DNA from: Persicirhabdus sediminis
GTDB lineage: Bacteria > Verrucomicrobiota > Verrucomicrobiia > Verrucomicrobiales > Akkermansiaceae
Direction: 5' to 3'
DNA length: 58,434 nucleotides
Assembly: GCF_016595495.1 (NCBI RefSeq)
Contig: NZ_JAENIM010000007.1
Coordinates: forward strand, 1 to 58,434
Shown: positions 56,528 through 58,434 of the stretch, one piece after another
Layout of the letters: each line of letters starts with the position of its first letter
How positions within the stretch are numbered: position 1 is the stretch's first letter
The notes under the pieces: model-generated
The model's database searches: none
The model's input: only the letters and a program-made list of their open reading frames with translations
What the model was told of the DNA's origin: nothing
Program-made: the position numbers and the translations under genes

Positions 56528-57583
56528 TTACAACTCCATGAGCTCACGCTGCCATTTCATTAGCAGATCATAAGACTCACCTTCCCCAGAGCACAATGCT
56601 TCCAAAACAGCACGCGATCCCAGCAGAGATGGATCAATATCCAGCTCAGTAGCAACAGAATCTCGCTTGGCTAACACAGCTTCTAATCGGGCCTCAAACT
56701 CATCATCACGCTTACGACGCTGAACGCGTAGCCGCTGCGGGTAATCAGCTGCATCCATTTCTGCTACAGCAGCAACAGCTTTCTTAAATTTGATCACACG
56801 CTTAGAGCGGTAATGTTTTGGCAGTTCAGGCTTTTTCCCCTGCAATAAATTCTCCACCCACACTAGCAACTGCTTATTGCCACAAACCATAAATGTTGGT
56901 CGGTCCCAATCCGCGGCCTCAGCATCACGCCAATACCAAAGCGCCTTCAAGTAAGCCAAACCCTTCGGCTGCAACTTGCCAGCTCCTTTGATCCTCCATG
57001 GGTCAACTTTTTCGACAATGCGGTTGAGTGCTTTTTCACGAGCCACCTCGCAACTTTCAAGAAACCAATCGTAGCGACCTAACTCTTTAAGCTGAGCGGT
57101 AATTTTATCCGCCATAGGCAGCAGGTAAACAACATCGTTAAGCGCGTACTCAGCCATAACAGGAGTCAGCGGACGTTTCGCCCAATCTGCCTTCTGCGAA
57201 GTTTTTGATAGACTCACACCCTCGTAATGCAAAACCAAATCCGCATAACCAAATTTGCGCACACCTAACAAACGAGCTCCAATCTGCGTATCAAAAACCG
57301 TCTGCGGAATCTCGTCAAAGGTCTGGCGCAACATGCTCATATCATAATCAGCACCGTGCATCCACACCACACGCTCACGCATATAATCACGCAGCGAGCT
57401 CATGTCTTCGATCGCTAATGGATCGATAAGGACCTGCTCGTGTTCGTTGCTAAACTGAACCAAACACAGACTCTCACTATATCGATGCAGACTATCTGCT
57501 TCGGTATCAATCGCGCAGCGCACTTCCCCATTACTCTCACTAGCCGCCAAAAACTCACGCAATCTCTCCGAACTCTCAATCAT
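56528..57583 (-). CDS. rnd: Ribonuclease D
   Basis: A 351-residue 3'-5' exoribonuclease that trims tRNA 3' ends. The DEDDy exonuclease domain has Exo I 'AIDTEADSLHRY', Exo II 'MHGADYDMSMLRQ' and Exo III 'YALNDVVYLLPM' (tyrosine form). The remaining 170 residues correspond to the HRDC region; its sequence match is weak. It heads a possible rnd/zinc-ribbon/gyrB/gyrA transcript. Confidence 0.9.
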   Translation of the reverse strand: MIESSERLREFLAASESNGEVRCAIDTEADSLHRYSESLCLVQFSNEHEQVLIDPLAIEDMSSLRDYMRERVVWMHGADYDMSMLRQTFDEIPQTVFDTQIGARLLGVRKFGYADLVLHYEGVSLSKTSQKADWAKRPLTPVMAEYALNDVVYLLPMADKITAQLKELGRYDWFLESCEVAREKALNRIVEKVDPWRIKGAGKLQPKGLAYLKALWYWRDAEAADWDRPTFMVCGNKQLLVWVENLLQGKKPELPKHYRSKRVIKFKKAVAAVAEMDAADYPQRLRVQRRKRDDEFEARLEAVLAKRDSVATELDIDPSLLGSRAVLEALCSGEGESYDLLMKWQRELMEL

Positions 57584-57673
57584 TAGTAAATTATTTCAAC
57601 AAGAAGTAGTCAATTTACCCCAAAGGATCAACAAATAAAAAACATCATTCGATTCGCTCGCCCAATGTTACCA

Positions 57674-58348
57674 CTAGGCATTCTTATTAACCAGATCCAC
57701 AAGATGGCTCTCAACAGGTAGAAACTGATTGAAATCAAGAATTTCATCAGCAATTCCATTCAACCTAGAGTCGTGCGTACAGATCACCGCTACGCGGTTT
57801 CCGCTAGAGATATAATCACTAAGCACCTTGGTAATAAGCTCCGTATTGAGATCATCTAGGCCTGAAGTTGGCTCATCTAGCAAGAGCACACTTGGCTCCT
57901 TGATCAACGCTCGAGCAATCGTCGCGCGCTGCTGCTGACCTCCAGATAAAGAAGTCGGCAAACGCTTTTCATAACCTTCCAACCCCAACTTCGCCAAATA
58001 TTCAGAGACTCTCACCTTCGTTTCCTTACGAGACAGTCCAGCCAAGCTCGCCGCCAGCTCTAGATTTCTGCTCACGCTAGCCAGCGGTAACAAGTTCAAC
58101 TGCTGGAAAACAAACCCCAAATCTCTACGCCAATAATCAATGCCTGGCTTTACTTGCTGCTCGCCTATCAATACTTCGCCACGATCAGCCGGCAAATACC
58201 CCCCCATAATCCTCAGCAAAGTAGACTTGCCACAGCCAGAAAACCCTTTAATCAAATGGATCCCAGCCTTAAATTCATGGCTAAAATCATCAAGTATCCA
58301 TTCTTGTTTTTTGTGGTAGCGGTAATAGATGTGGTTACAGTTGATCAT
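57674..58348 (-). CDS. ABC transporter ATP-binding protein
   Basis: A 224-residue stand-alone ATPase: Walker A GFSGCGKST, Q-loop 'FVFQQLNLLPLAS', signature LSGGQQQR, Walker B 'VLLLDEPTSGLD', and H-loop 'VICTHD'. The pattern resembles LolD/MacB-type exporters (MacB family). No permease is encoded within the window; it may be beyond the right edge (58349 onward). Confidence 0.9.
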   Translation of the reverse strand: MINCNHIYYRYHKKQEWILDDFSHEFKAGIHLIKGFSGCGKSTLLRIMGGYLPADRGEVLIGEQQVKPGIDYWRRDLGFVFQQLNLLPLASVSRNLELAASLAGLSRKETKVRVSEYLAKLGLEGYEKRLPTSLSGGQQQRATIARALIKEPSVLLLDEPTSGLDDLNTELITKVLSDYISSGNRVAVICTHDSRLNGIADEILDFNQFLPVESHLVDLVNKNA

Positions 58349-58434
58349 TTTCGGTATTGAAAGCAGCTAATAGTATGGATAGAAGTCGTGCAACCTGATC
58401 AGAATTAAATAGTAAATCTAAGAAAAAGTCAAAA

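Overview
The window looks like a contiguous piece of chromosome from a marine-type Verrucomicrobiota bacterium, probably of the Verrucomicrobiales. This rests on family content: a secreted sulfatase, a PD40/hydrazine-synthase-alpha-like c-type cytochrome, a pseudopilin cassette resembling the 'Verru_Chthon' cassettes, DUF5069, a full-length 5-oxoprolinase, and an RDD/SpoIIM/DUF4129/DUF4350/MoxR/DUF58 cluster. GC content is intermediate. Most of the DNA shows an unusual excess of short words built on AGCT and CTAG, and of CTGATAG. I saw no transposase, phage gene, integrase or CRISPR array.

Layout. 1-5 kb: a zinc/iron-chelating Cys-cluster protein, a pterin-carbinolamine-dehydratase-like protein, two translationally coupled PLP aminotransferases (class III then class IV), an MscS channel and a DUF5069 protein. 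5-12 kb: a tightly overlapped minus-strand operon RDD > SpoIIM-like > DUF4129-like > DUF4350 lipoprotein > MoxR ATPase > DUF58, a membrane/ATPase system of unknown output. 12-15.5 kb: dnaB preceded by a cluster of DnaA-box-like sites, then a HAD phosphatase and a GNAT. 15.5-23.6 kb (minus): a lipoprotein, aroA, a two-domain GNAT, a three-haem PD40 protein, and a CreB/CreC-like two-component pair. 23.8-27 kb: pncB-nadE, the NAD salvage pair. 27-36 kb: a secreted esterase, a secreted sulfatase, a small membrane protein, tRNA-Ala(GGC), two tandem anchored paralogues, a DASS transporter and a lipoprotein. 36-44 kb (plus): 5-oxoprolinase overlapping miaA, a secreted alpha/beta hydrolase, a REP-like hairpin cluster, then yceD-like/rpmF/plsX. 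44-50.6 kb (minus): an Spx/ArsC-like protein with a small anchored protein, then a six-gene cassette of three secreted proteins, two pseudopilins and a PilX-like protein. 50.8-58.4 kb (minus): gyrA and gyrB, a zinc-ribbon membrane protein, RNase D, and an ABC ATPase at the edge.

How the genes fit together. Core functions are replication and topology (dnaB, gyrA, gyrB), NAD salvage, shikimate synthesis, phospholipid initiation with ribosomal L32, and tRNA modification (miaA). They alternate with secreted hydrolases and envelope modules expected of a polysaccharide- and sulfate-ester-degrading marine bacterium. The points most worth following up are the DnaA-box cluster before dnaB, the pseudopilin cassette at 45-50.6 kb, and the strong, mostly frame-independent short-word bias that also builds several terminator stems.
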